From an uncultured Achromobacter sp. (GTDB lineage: Bacteria > Pseudomonadota > Gammaproteobacteria > Burkholderiales > Burkholderiaceae_B): a stretch of 7,805 nucleotides of DNA. The stretch is taken from contig CAJYKY010000200.1 of NCBI GenBank assembly GCA_913775005.1, positions 1-7,805 of the forward strand, read 5' to 3'. A program made the position numbers and the translations under genes. Positions 1 through 4,824 of this stretch are shown piece by piece. The notes under the pieces were generated by a model, which was not told the DNA's origin, searched no databases, and saw only the letters and a list, made by a program, of their open reading frames with translations. Within the stretch, counting starts at the first letter, position 1. Each line of letters begins with the position of its first letter.

Positions 1-235
1 GGCCCACCAGCGTCTCGAACATGTGCGAGGTCATCGCATCGTTCGGCGTGGCCTGGTGGTAGTGCGGGTCCATCGACGTGGGTTCGGACGACAGGCCGAT
101 CTTCAACGTGGCCGCCGGCGCCTGCGCAAAGGCGGCGGGGGCGAAGGCGGCGAGCGTACAGGCCAAAGCCGAGGCCCGGATAGCGGTAGAGATTCGGATT
201 GAAGACGCGCTGCGTGGATAACCCTGCGTGGACAT
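1..235 (-). CDS. Periplasmic peptide-type ABC transporter substrate-binding protein, N-terminal part (cut by window edge)
   Basis: This is the beginning of an SBP_bac_5-family solute receptor; 78 codons are visible with no stop before the left edge. ATG at 233-235 (reverse strand) is preceded by an AAGGGA ribosome-binding site about 5 bases upstream. Residues 1-38 form a long type I signal peptide: an N region with several Arg, a hydrophobic Ala/Leu core, and a probable cleavage after Ala-Phe-Ala near residue 38. No lipobox Cys is visible, so the product should be soluble in the periplasm. The mature start (LKIGLSSEPTSMDPHYHQ) closely matches the equivalent segment of the complete receptor at 1419-3032 (LKIGLSAEPTSADPHYHK), so the two are paralogues. 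It lies 78 bases downstream of the hydrolase gene on the same strand with no obvious promoter in between, so it is probably co-transcribed. Ligand class is unknown; peptide or amide is the family default. Confidence 0.9.
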   Translation of the reverse strand, partial: MSTQGYPRSASSIRISTAIRASALACTLAAFAPAAFAQAPAATLKIGLSSEPTSMDPHYHQATPNDAMTSHMFETLVG

Positions 236-276
236 GCTTTTCCCTTGTTGTTCTGGATATGTTGTTTTGTTTTTTC

Positions 277-302
277 TGCGGCGCCTCTAGGCGGGCGCCG
301 CA
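277..302 (-). other. GC-rich hairpin between hydrolase and second receptor gene
   Basis: A perfect 9-bp inverted repeat, TGCGGCGCC / GGCGCCGCA, with an 8-base loop begins 11 bases after the hydrolase stop codon. In the direction of transcription it is followed by an A-rich run (GAAAAAACAAAAC), not a U-tract, so it is not a standard intrinsic terminator. It sits 41 bases before the next start codon. It could partly terminate, mark an RNA-processing or stability boundary between two differently expressed genes, or simply be local structure. The run of T on the plus strand precedes the stem, which would not make a terminator in that direction either. Confidence 0.45.
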
Positions 303-313
303 AGCGGCTGGCG

Positions 314-1285
314 TCAGACGATGGGCTGCGCCAGGCGGACGACGGTCACGCCCGGCCGCAAATTAGCGGTGGACGGCATGATCAGCACGCAGTCGTCGTA
401 GGGGGTCACGACGGGTTCGCCTTCCGACCAGCCGATGACGGTGCCTGCCTTGGCCAGGGTTTCCAGGCCTTTCCACGGTTCCGCAAAGCGGAAGTCGGCG
501 CTCTTGGCCGCGACGGCGTGGGTCACGCGCAGGGCGCGCTGCGCCGTTGCGGCCGGGGTAAACCAGCTGGCGGGCAGGTCTTCCTGGTCCACCGTGCCGG
601 CCTGCACCAGGAAACGCGCCATCTGGTCGACCGCCACGCCGCGCGCTTCGGGCGCACCGTGGAAGCCGCATTCGATCAGCAGCGAACGGGTGCCGTTGTC
701 GCCCGGTTCACCAAAGCGGCCGTAGTCGCGCATACGCACGCCAGCGGCGTGGCCGGCGTCGGCAATGATGGTGGCGGGGTTGCCCAGCGCAAGCGCCAGG
801 TCGATATTGCGTTGTTCCATGCCGGTCAGTTGCAGCGGCACATCGGAATTGCTCATGGAGTGGAAGTCGAGCAGCCAGTCGGCTTGTTCCACCCACGGCC
901 GCAACTGGGCGGCGCGGCGGCGTTCCTGGCTGGTAGGCAATGAAAGCTTGTCATCGCTCCAGACGCGGTTCATGTCTTCGTCGACAAAGCGCGCGGGGGC
1001 GTAGTTGTGGGCGTCGAAGCGGTCGAAGGCCGCCAGGTTACAGAACGCCAGGGTCAAGGTGCCACGGCGGGGGCGCAGCCCGGCCGTCAGCGCTTCCTTC
1101 AGCGCCCAGGCGCCGCAGAGCTCGTTTCCGTGGATCAGCGCACTCAGCATGACCCGCTTACCCGGCACGCCGGAATCGAAATGCCAGACGCCAGGCGTAT
1201 CCGTATTGCCCAAGCGTTCCGCAGACAAATCCGGACAGGCAAGAAGAAAGGGGCGCGGGCGGGACGCGGGCTGGGTCGTGGGCAT
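314..1285 (-). CDS. Succinylglutamate desuccinylase/aspartoacylase-family zinc hydrolase
   Basis: A 323-residue protein of the AstE/AspA family (M14-type metallopeptidase fold), which removes an acyl group from an N-acyl amino acid or cleaves a similar amide. Visible active-site features are the zinc motif His52-x-x-Glu55 (IHGNELCG), the substrate-binding DMNRVW segment at 104-109, the third zinc ligand His142 in DFHSMSNSD, and the presumed catalytic Glu205 in LIECGFHG. A C-terminal beta-rich domain of about 100 residues follows. Length is normal for the family. I chose the ATG at 1283-1285 because a GGAG ribosome-binding site lies 6 bases upstream; an upstream in-frame ATG at 1387 would begin inside the preceding terminator hairpin and adds a low-complexity leader. 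There is no signal peptide, so it should be cytoplasmic. Its position between two peptide-type receptor genes suggests it processes the imported compound. The exact substrate cannot be read from sequence; the true AstE (arginine succinyltransferase pathway) is unlikely without ast neighbours. Confidence 0.9.
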   Translation of the reverse strand: MPTTQPASRPRPFLLACPDLSAERLGNTDTPGVWHFDSGVPGKRVMLSALIHGNELCGAWALKEALTAGLRPRRGTLTLAFCNLAAFDRFDAHNYAPARFVDEDMNRVWSDDKLSLPTSQERRRAAQLRPWVEQADWLLDFHSMSNSDVPLQLTGMEQRNIDLALALGNPATIIADAGHAAGVRMRDYGRFGEPGDNGTRSLLIECGFHGAPEARGVAVDQMARFLVQAGTVDQEDLPASWFTPAATAQRALRVTHAVAAKSADFRFAEPWKGLETLAKAGTVIGWSEGEPVVTPYDDCVLIMPSTANLRPGVTVVRLAQPIV

Positions 1286-1308
1286 GGTAACTCCGATGAA
1301 GCGAAGGA

Positions 1309-1314
1309 ATTGTA
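1309..1314 (-). promoter_or_regulatory. Possible -10 box for the hydrolase gene
   Basis: TACAAT on the minus strand matches the sigma70 -10 consensus at 5 of 6 positions and lies 23 bases before the chosen ATG. The position 17 bases further upstream reads AAACCC, with no resemblance to TTGACA, so any promoter here is weak or activator-dependent. A separate promoter is expected because an intrinsic terminator lies just upstream at 1372-1400. Confidence 0.35.
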
Positions 1315-1371
1315 TAGGGGATGGCGTCTTGGGGTTTGGGGTCTTGCGGGAACAGGCGGCGGGCCGGATGG

Positions 1372-1400
1372 CAAAACGGCTGCACAAGGCAGCCGTTTTG
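1372..1400 (-). terminator. Intrinsic terminator after the receptor gene
   Basis: A perfect 11-bp inverted repeat, CAAAACGGCTG / CAGCCGTTTTG, with a 7-base loop starts 18 bases after the stop codon of the receptor gene. On the minus strand the GC core (CGGCTG) is flanked by AAAA before and TTTT after, the typical layout of a Rho-independent terminator. The same AAAA/TTTT symmetry exists on the plus strand, so it could also stop antisense transcription. It should keep most receptor transcription from entering the hydrolase gene, with read-through possible. Confidence 0.8.
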
Positions 1401-1418
1401 TCATTCAGGCGGACCGGA

Positions 1419-3032
1419 TCACTTCTTTTCAGGCGTGACCGAGGTGGCCAGCGTGTACTGGTCGCGGCGGCCTTCGTAGGTGATGCCCTTGCGGAAGGCC
1501 CAGATGCTGCTTTCGAAATGCAGCGGGATCAGCGGCACGTTGTCCAGCGCGATCTGCGTGGATTGTTGCAGCAGCTTTTCGCGCTTGGGCGCGTCCACGG
1601 TCACGATGGCTTCCTTGTAGACCTTGTCGAAATCGGCATTGGAGAAGCCGCCGTAGTTGCTGGTGCCCAGGCTGGCGGGCGAATCCAACGACGCCACCCA
1701 CAGCTGGAACAGCGCCGAGGCTTCACCCGTTTCCGCCGGCCAGCCGCCCATCGAGAAGCTGAACTCACGCTTGGCGCGCTTGGGGAAATAGATGGAAGCC
1801 GTCATGGCGTCCACATTGGTCTTGATGCCGACGCGGGCCAGGTACTGGGCCACGGCCTGGGCAACCTGGCCGTCGTTGACATAGCGGTCGTTGGTGGACG
1901 ACAGCGTCAGTTCAAAGCCGTTCGGGTAGCCGGCTTCGGCCAGCAGCTTCTTGGCGCCTTCCGGGTCGTACTTGATTTCCGGAGCCTTGGGCAGCGCGCC
2001 GAACATGCCGTCGGGCATGAATTGATAGGCCGGGGTGGCCATGCCGTCCATGATGCGGGCGGTGATGGTCTTGCGGTCGATGGCCATCGAGATCGCCTTG
2101 CGAACGCGCAGGTCTTGCAGCGGGTTCTTGCCGTCGGCGCTCTTGACGAACGGGCTCGGGTTGCGGCCGACGTCCGGCTGGAAGAACACCAGGCGGGTCG
2201 ACGGCGTGGCGACGAAACCGAACTTCGGGTTGTCCTTCAGGCGCGGCAGGTCGCGGGCGGCCGGGTTTTCGATCATGTCGAAGTCGCCGGACAACAGGCC
2301 GGTCAGGCGCGGGCCGGCGGACGGCACCGGCACGAACTTCACTTCCTTCCAGTACGGCTTTTCGCCCCAGTAGTTTTCATTGCGCACGAGCTCGATGCCG
2401 GTGCCCTTCACGTAGGACTTCAGCGTGTACGGGCCGGTGCCGATCGAATCCTTGCCGTTGTTGAAGTCGGCCACGGTGGGCCACGGGCCGGTAACGCCGC
2501 AACCCTTCTTCGGGTCGAACGTCAGCTTGCCGTGTTCGACGATGCCGTTCCAGACGATGGGCAGCGAGCGGGCCAGCTCGGCGGGCATCAGCGGGAAGGG
2601 CTCGCCGGTCTTGATGATGACGGTGTGCGCATCGGGCGTTTGCACGTCGGTGATGCGCTTGGTCATGTCCATATAGGACTGCGACACGTTGGTTTCGTTG
2701 TTCAGCGTGCGGCAGATGGTGAACAGCACGTCTTCGGACGTGAACGGCTTGCCGTTCGAGAACTTGACGTCATCACGCAGCTTGAATTCCCAGGTGTTGT
2801 CGTCCAGCGTCTTCCAGGACGTGGCCAGCTGGGGCGTCAGTTTCATGTCGGCGCTGCGGCCCACCAGAGAACTGTAGACGTGCGCGGAGAACGCGTCGTT
2901 CTGCGTCATCTTGTGATAGTGGGGGTCTGCCGAAGTGGGTTCGGCCGACAGGCCGATCTTCAGCGTCTGGGCTTGGGCGGCTGCCAGGGGAATGGCGGCG
3001 GCCACAAGGGCCAGGGTGGTGCGCAACTTCAT
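1419..3032 (-). CDS. Periplasmic peptide-type ABC transporter substrate-binding protein (SBP_bac_5)
   Basis: A complete 537-residue solute receptor, a normal length for the DppA/OppA class. It captures a peptide, opine, nickel chelate or similar ligand in the periplasm and passes it to an ABC permease. Residues 1-21 are a signal peptide (KLR, then a hydrophobic core, then AQA before Gln22) with no lipobox Cys. Family landmarks are LKIGLSAEPTSADPHYH at 24-40, the signature segment TWEFKLRDDVKFSNGKPFT at 80-98 followed by EDV at 100-102, IGTGPY at 197-202, and VRKAISMAIDR in the second lobe. Two early cysteines (107 and 178) could form a disulfide, as in known relatives. The ATG at 3030-3032 has a GGAG site 8-9 bases upstream and gives the signal peptide exactly; the longer in-frame ORF starting at 3152 covers the leader. 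The gene has its own promoter and terminator. No permease or ATPase is visible, and the ligand is unknown. Confidence 0.95.
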   Translation of the reverse strand: MKLRTTLALVAAAIPLAAAQAQTLKIGLSAEPTSADPHYHKMTQNDAFSAHVYSSLVGRSADMKLTPQLATSWKTLDDNTWEFKLRDDVKFSNGKPFTSEDVLFTICRTLNNETNVSQSYMDMTKRITDVQTPDAHTVIIKTGEPFPLMPAELARSLPIVWNGIVEHGKLTFDPKKGCGVTGPWPTVADFNNGKDSIGTGPYTLKSYVKGTGIELVRNENYWGEKPYWKEVKFVPVPSAGPRLTGLLSGDFDMIENPAARDLPRLKDNPKFGFVATPSTRLVFFQPDVGRNPSPFVKSADGKNPLQDLRVRKAISMAIDRKTITARIMDGMATPAYQFMPDGMFGALPKAPEIKYDPEGAKKLLAEAGYPNGFELTLSSTNDRYVNDGQVAQAVAQYLARVGIKTNVDAMTASIYFPKRAKREFSFSMGGWPAETGEASALFQLWVASLDSPASLGTSNYGGFSNADFDKVYKEAIVTVDAPKREKLLQQSTQIALDNVPLIPLHFESSIWAFRKGITYEGRRDQYTLATSVTPEKK

Positions 3033-3092
3033 GATGACAACTCCGGATGGATAACGAACCGGATCGTGCTTGCGGGAAAACCACCCGGGCCA

Positions 3093-3118
3093 GGCGGACA
3101 GCGGGTGTCGGCGGACAG
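3093..3118 (-). repeat. 9-base direct repeat in the receptor mRNA leader
   Basis: GGCGGACAG (plus-strand reading) occurs at 3093-3101 and again at 3110-3118, a 17-base period. Both copies lie in the predicted untranslated leader of the receptor gene, between the transcription start (about 3153) and the ATG. It may be a protein or small-RNA target, or chance in GC-rich sequence. Confidence 0.35.
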
Positions 3119-3159
3119 ACTCAGGATGGCTTGGCGCCAGGCACGACGGCAAGGGGCCG

Positions 3160-3189
3160 ATTATCGGTAGGGGCTTTACGCGCTGTCAA
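3160..3189 (-). promoter_or_regulatory. Strong sigma70-like promoter of the receptor gene
   Basis: On the minus strand a perfect TTGACA (3184-3189) is separated by 18 bases from GATAAT (3160-3165, 5 of 6 matches to TATAAT). Transcription should start near 3153, leaving an untranslated leader of about 120 bases before the ATG at 3032. The 11 bases around the -35 (CATTGACAGCG) are identical to those around the -35 predicted for the nitronate monooxygenase gene at 7586-7596. Confidence 0.75.
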
Positions 3190-3210
3190 TGAAGAATGGG
3201 AGATCGAGCG

Positions 3211-3227
3211 CTAGGGAAAACGCCGAG
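3211..3227. promoter_or_regulatory. Partial copy of the TAGGG-N4-CCCTA palindrome upstream of the receptor promoter
   Basis: CTAGGGAAAAC here matches the first ten bases (TAGGGAAAAC) of the operator-like palindrome at 3813-3827, then diverges (GCCGAG in place of CCTAG). It lies 22 bases upstream of the receptor -35. It could be a weaker binding site for the same regulator, or a chance match of one arm. Confidence 0.25.
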
Positions 3228-3262
3228 TCGATGCAGAAATGCGGGTGGGGAAGCGCGGAACA

Positions 3263-3291
3263 ATGCGCAGGGGATGCGCAAGAAATGCGCA
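3263..3291. repeat. Three ATGCGCA repeats at exact 11-bp spacing
   Basis: ATGCGCA occurs at 3263-3269, 3274-3280 and 3285-3291. Each contains the palindrome TGCGCA, and the copies are exactly 11 bp apart, about one helical turn, so they face the same side of the DNA. They lie roughly 110-140 bp upstream of the predicted transcription start of the receptor gene, a usual place for activator sites. No regulator is assigned. Confidence 0.5.
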
Positions 3292-3332
3292 GCTATCGCA
3301 CGGAGAGGTGGATAAGGGGGGAGGGCGTCGCG

Positions 3333-3363
3333 CTGGCCTCGCAATGCTTCAAAGCGAGGCCGG
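3333..3363. repeat. Inverted repeat (hairpin) in the non-coding stretch
   Basis: GGCCTCGC (3335-3342) pairs with GCGAGGCC (3354-3361) around an 11-base loop, with a wobble and one further pair outside. There is no T-run next to it. Together with the next two hairpins it makes the 315-base gap between the receptor promoter and the small-protein gene unusually rich in dyad symmetry; I see no convincing gene in that gap. Confidence 0.5.
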
Positions 3364-3403
3364 CGCGGCGCGATGGCGCCTGGTGAGGGGCTGGCGCCGA
3401 AAT

Positions 3404-3444
3404 CGTTGCAAGGGGCGCTTGTCAGGCAAGCGGGCGTTGCAACG
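3404..3444. repeat. Nested inverted repeat
   Basis: An outer 8-bp stem, CGTTGCAA (3404-3411) with TTGCAACG (3437-3444), encloses an inner 6-bp stem, CGCTTG (3416-3421) with CAAGCG (3427-3432), separated by a 4-by-4 internal loop and capped by TCAGG. This two-storey structure resembles a folded RNA more than a simple terminator. CGTTGCAACG at 3435-3444 is itself a perfect 10-base palindrome. Confidence 0.5.
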
Positions 3445-3454
3445 GCAGCGCGCC

Positions 3455-3491
3455 GGGCGAAATCGCGGGAGATCGGTCGCGATTTCAGCCC
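3455..3491 (-). terminator. Long hairpin just after the small-protein gene, possible terminator without U-tract
   Basis: GAAATCGCG (3459-3467) pairs perfectly with CGCGATTTC (3478-3486) around a 10-base loop, and four more GGGC/GCCC pairs extend the stem past a single bulged A, giving 13 pairs. It begins 13 bases after the stop codon of the small gene on the minus strand. No U-run follows, so termination would be inefficient or Rho-dependent; it could instead be a stabilising 3' end or part of a non-coding RNA. Confidence 0.45.
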
Positions 3492-3504
3492 AGCGCGGCT
3501 GTGC

Positions 3505-3738
3505 TTACCACTGAGAGCCGGAGAAGCGCGAGCTGGCGGCGCGGGCCTTGTTCATCGATTCGTTCACTTCGTCGATGAAAGCAAAGACGCCTGCAACAGC
3601 GGCGATCACGGCTTGGCCAGCCTTCTTCAGGTTGGTCAGCGGATGGGAATTGGGTTGATTTTCGAGGGCGCCGCGAAGCAGGTCGCGTTCGAGGGCGTCA
3701 GTCAGGCGTGCAGTGTGGTTCAGGGTCAGTTCGCTCAT
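3505..3738 (-). CDS. Small hypothetical protein, 77 residues
   Basis: I do not recognise this family. The ATG at 3736-3738 has a well-placed GGAG site 6 bases upstream and a promoter with perfect TATAAT, so it is very likely a real gene. Residues 1-31 are polar with heptad-like hydrophobic spacing (LTDALERDLLRGAL). Residues 37-58 (LKKAGQAVIAAVAGVFAFIDEV) form a Lys-started, Ala/Val/Phe-rich helix of about 16 hydrophobic residues, short for a true membrane span and more like an amphipathic or membrane-surface helix. The tail is basic and Ser-rich, ending in Trp. There is no signal peptide, Cys or catalytic motif. Overall shape is two helices joined by a Pro/Asn turn (PNSHP). It stands alone between nnrD and a non-coding region and is probably regulated through the palindromes over its promoter. 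A small helical binding, regulatory or stress protein is conceivable, but no function is shown. Confidence 0.75.
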   Translation of the reverse strand: MSELTLNHTARLTDALERDLLRGALENQPNSHPLTNLKKAGQAVIAAVAGVFAFIDEVNESMNKARAASSRFSGSQW

Positions 3739-3773
3739 GGTGTGCTCCAGTCCGTTTCGTCTTGGGATAAACC

Positions 3774-3803
3774 ATTATAGGGATAACCCTAGGACCAAAG
3801 CAA
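3774..3803 (-). promoter_or_regulatory. Promoter of the small-protein gene
   Basis: On the minus strand a perfect TATAAT (3774-3779) lies 18 bases downstream of TTGCTT (3798-3803, matching TTGACA only at TTG). A strong -10 with a poor -35 and palindromes on either side suggests a controlled promoter. Transcription should start near 3767, about 28 bases before the start codon. Confidence 0.65.
3778..3792. promoter_or_regulatory. Operator-like palindrome 1, overlapping the -10 and spacer
   Basis: TAGGGATAACCCTAG contains the perfect arms TAGGG and CCCTA around a 4-base A/T centre. It overlaps the -10 box and most of the -35/-10 spacer of the small-protein promoter, the position expected for a repressor. 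A nearly identical site lies 35 bp away at 3813-3827. A looser relative, GGGATAAACC, occurs at 3764-3773. I cannot assign the motif to a known regulator. Confidence 0.55.
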
Positions 3804-3812
3804 TGCACTTTT

Positions 3813-3827
3813 TAGGGAAAACCCTAG
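3813..3827. promoter_or_regulatory. Operator-like palindrome 2, upstream of the -35
   Basis: TAGGGAAAACCCTAG differs from palindrome 1 by one base of 15 and has the same arms and spacing. It lies 10 bases upstream of the -35 element. The pair, with centres 35 bp apart, fits cooperative binding by one dimeric regulator, or an activator/repressor arrangement with one site above and one inside the promoter. Confidence 0.55.
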
Positions 3828-3858
3828 TATGTTGTAAAAATGTTTATGTGCCGGGCAC

Positions 3859-4710
3859 TTAGCGGCGATTACGCAGGGCGCGGGCCGCGTCCGCCAGCTC
3901 TCCGGCGGTCAAACCAATCGGGCCGATACCGGCGGCCACCAGCGCGTCCGCCGCCGCGCCATGCAGCCAGACCGCGCCAGGGATGGCCTGATCCCAGGGC
4001 AGCTTCTGGGCGATCAACGCGCCGAGCATGCCCGCCAATACGTCCCCGGTTCCCGCCGTCGCCAGGCCGGGGTTGCCGCTCGTGTTGATCTGGACGCCAC
4101 CGTCTGGCGCGCAGACGATCGTGCCTGCCCCTTTCAGCACGATCCACGCGCCATAGCGTTGTGCGAGGGTCCGGGCGGCGCCGGGGCGGTCGGCCTGCAC
4201 GTCGGCCGTGTCCACCTTCAACAGGCGGCCGGCTTCGGCGGGGTGCGGCGTCAGCACCACGGGGGCGGTTCCCCAGTTCGGCTGCACGTCGCCGCGCGCC
4301 AGCAGATTGAGTCCGTCTGCATCCAGCACCATCGGGGTGTCGCGCCGCAGTACGAACAGCTCGGATAAGGCGTTGGCCGCCAGAGCCCCCGTGCCGATCC
4401 CGCAGCCCGCCACCCACGCGGTGACGCCCCAGTCTTCTTCTAATAGAGAGCGGGCATCGCGCAGCATCAGTTCAGGGTGCAGGGGGTCGCAAGGCAACGG
4501 CAGGGATTCCTGAACAAAGCCCACCAGGACCTTGCCCGCCCCGATCTTCAGCCCCGCGCGGGCCGCCAGCAATGCTGCGCCCGTCATGCCCGGGCCGCCG
4601 CCCACCACGCCCACCGTGCCGAAGCTGCCCTTGTGCGTGTCCTGCCCCCGGGGGGAGAAGAGCGCGGGCAGATGGGCGCGGTCAATGGGGGTGATGGCGA
4701 GGGTGTTCAT
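3859..4710 (-). CDS. nnrD: ADP-dependent NAD(P)H-hydrate dehydratase
   Basis: A 283-residue enzyme of the carbohydrate kinase-like (YjeF C-terminal) family. It dehydrates the damaged cofactor S-NAD(P)HX back to NAD(P)H using ADP, in the cytoplasm. Visible motifs, in order: HKGSFGTVGVVGGGPGMTGA at 26-45, the AGCGIGTG loop at 101-108, DADGLNLL at 130-137, LTPHPAEAGRL at 153-163, VLKGAGT at 191-197, and the nucleotide-binding, catalytic NTSGNPGLATAGTGDVLAG at 209-227 with the conserved Asp223. The ATG at 4708-4710 has an AGGAAG site 9 bases upstream. In E. coli the epimerase (NnrE) is fused to this domain; here only the dehydratase is present, so the epimerase should be encoded elsewhere. It is divergent from the crotonase gene at 4825 and about 120 bases upstream of the small-protein gene on the same strand. 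Housekeeping repair role; context adds nothing specific. Confidence 0.95.
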   Translation of the reverse strand: MNTLAITPIDRAHLPALFSPRGQDTHKGSFGTVGVVGGGPGMTGAALLAARAGLKIGAGKVLVGFVQESLPLPCDPLHPELMLRDARSLLEEDWGVTAWVAGCGIGTGALAANALSELFVLRRDTPMVLDADGLNLLARGDVQPNWGTAPVVLTPHPAEAGRLLKVDTADVQADRPGAARTLAQRYGAWIVLKGAGTIVCAPDGGVQINTSGNPGLATAGTGDVLAGMLGALIAQKLPWDQAIPGAVWLHGAAADALVAAGIGPIGLTAGELADAARALRNRR

Positions 4711-4756
4711 GGGCTGGGCTTCCTGGGCTGAGGCGGCAAGGGCGGATCGATGTATC

Positions 4757-4766
4757 CACTATAGTG
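4757..4766. promoter_or_regulatory. Palindromic -10-like element between divergent nnrD and crotonase genes
   Basis: CACTATAGTG is a perfect 10-base palindrome, so each strand carries TATAGT (5 of 6 to TATAAT), 59 bases before the plus-strand ATG and 47 bases before the nnrD ATG. Neither direction has a good -35 at 16-18 bases. It could be the -10 for one or both genes, or an operator. A G/C block (CCCCCGGGCC) lies downstream on the plus side. Confidence 0.35.
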
Positions 4767-4824
4767 CGCAAAAACACGCTGGCCCCCGGGCCGCCCCACT
4801 GCGAACGACAACGCGGAGAAGACA

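Noticed and set aside
245..943. 232-codon plus-strand open frame opposite the hydrolase
   Set aside because: Antisense shadow of a gene with intact zinc-site motifs; no motif of its own.
1005..3170. 721-codon open frame on the plus strand opposite the ABC receptor gene
   Set aside because: It is a mirror of the receptor's GC-biased codons, with low-complexity Gly/Arg/His/Val composition and no family motif. The receptor on the other strand has a signal peptide, promoter, ribosome-binding site and terminator.
3189..3514. Plus-strand frames of 65 and 91 codons in the gap before the small-protein gene
   Set aside because: No convincing ribosome-binding site, and composition is Arg/Gly/Ala-rich typical of random GC-rich frames. 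They run across the repeats and hairpins that better explain the region.
3778..3787. TAGGGATAAC resembles the start of the I-SceI homing endonuclease site
   Set aside because: Only the first ten bases agree; the rest of the 18-base site is absent, and the second copy has a different centre, so the palindrome explanation is better.
3843..3861. Small hairpin GTGC-CCG-GCAC with nearby T-run after nnrD as an intrinsic terminator
   Set aside because: The stem is only four pairs and the T-run is 7 bases removed, too weak to call; nnrD termination remains unassigned.
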